NCBI GenBank assembly: GCA_964510495.1
Contig: CAZECR010000013.1
Span: forward strand, 1-28,496
DNA length: 28,496 bases
Direction of reading: 5' to 3'
Origin: CAZECR01 sp964510495
Lineage (GTDB): Bacteria; Patescibacteriota; Patescibacteriia; Magasanikbacterales; GWA2-37-8
The notes below the pieces were generated by a model, which worked only from the letters and a program-made list of their open reading frames with translations, was not told the origin of the DNA and made no database searches. This document shows, in pieces, positions 28,392 to 28,496 of this stretch; position 1 is the first letter of the stretch, and every line of letters starts with the position of its first letter. Both the position numbers and the translations under genes were made by a program.

Positions 28392-28496
28392 TGAAAAAAA
28401 CCAAAATCGCGTACTATATTGTCACAGCTCTCTTTACGGCGTTTATCGCCTTTGGCTCAATTTTTGATGTCACAGCAGTACCAGCGGCCCGAGATC
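28391..28496 (+). CDS. DoxX-like membrane protein, 5' part only
   Basis: The gene runs off the window end; 35 codons are visible: MKKTKIAYYIVTALFTAFIAF, then GSIFDVTAVPAARD. A basic start followed by one hydrophobic helix and a SxxDVxxVP-type step resembles the first helix of small DoxX-like proteins, which commonly lie beside ArsR/SRPBCC genes. No SD; the start abuts a small hairpin. Family call is provisional because most of the protein is outside the window. Confidence 0.6.
   Translation, partial: MKKTKIAYYIVTALFTAFIAFGSIFDVTAVPAARD

Noticed and set aside
1..28496. CRISPR array, transposase or integrase genes, restriction systems
   Set aside because: I saw no regularly spaced direct repeats and no protein with transposase, tyrosine/serine recombinase, Cas or restriction motifs.
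1..28496. Alternative genetic code with TGA as glycine (as in Gracilibacteria)
   Set aside because: Several genes end in TGA at sensible positions, such as 515-517 and 14791-14793, and the conserved genes contain no in-frame TGA.

Overview
The window looks like a chromosomal piece of a Candidate Phyla Radiation (Patescibacteria) bacterium. This rests on overall gene style, not on a marker-gene tree. Small membrane and low-complexity proteins of Patescibacteria type (a DUF5671-like protein, Ala/Gly/Lys-rich and Gly/His-rich coiled-coil proteins, a collagen-like secreted protein) sit among single housekeeping genes (UvrD/PcrA helicase, tgt, rlmH, trpS). The genetic code is standard: TGA acts as a stop at 515-517 and 14791-14793. 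Many resident genes have a -10 box only 6-10 nt before the start codon and no Shine-Dalgarno (SD) sequence, so their mRNAs are probably leaderless.

Layout. 1-2512: three G+C-rich accessory units with no recognisable products. 2579-10534: helicase (-), tgt (+), a two-gene coiled-coil operon (-), and rlmH/pilin-like/trpS (+). 10619-11383: a G+C-rich membrane hydroxylase-like gene. 11453-14793: a DUF5671-like protein, two low-complexity proteins (-) and a divergent kinase-fold protein. 14795-15033: a promoter, a 17-codon Asn-rich leader peptide, an attenuator and tRNA-Asn(GUU). 15067-16925: small islands punctuated by two decayed copies of the 3' part of a tRNA gene, carrying a secreted G+C-rich protein and then DUF2200 and GyrI-like genes. 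17032-22401: lipoprotein, cupin, CDF metal transporter, histidine phosphatase, TrmB-type regulator, MBL-fold protein and EamA-like protein. 22447-25012: secreted collagen-like protein, structured RNA candidate and a two-component system. 25087-26470: two more G+C-rich accessory units. 26581-28496: ArsR, two SRPBCC proteins, a small unknown and the start of a DoxX-like gene.

The most striking observation is the tRNA-Asn locus. A consensus promoter (TTGACG, 17 nt, TATACT) starts transcription at or next to the AUG of the peptide MKKFANNNNRNNNPCLN (8 Asn in 17). It is followed by mutually exclusive antiterminator and terminator hairpins and then directly by tRNA-Asn. This has the layout of classical amino-acid attenuation, but the controlled product would be the tRNA itself: shortage of Asn-tRNA would raise tRNA-Asn transcription.

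A second theme is the accessory units. Their genes are G+C-rich with strong SD sequences. The units at 134, 751, 1376, 15202, 25162 and 25701 each have a TTGAC(A/T) promoter with an exact 17-nt spacer, and several have a hairpin in the 5' UTR. Three of them end in the same kind of bulged long hairpin terminator, whose stems differ in sequence but keep pairing. Their expression grammar differs clearly from that of the leaderless resident genes.
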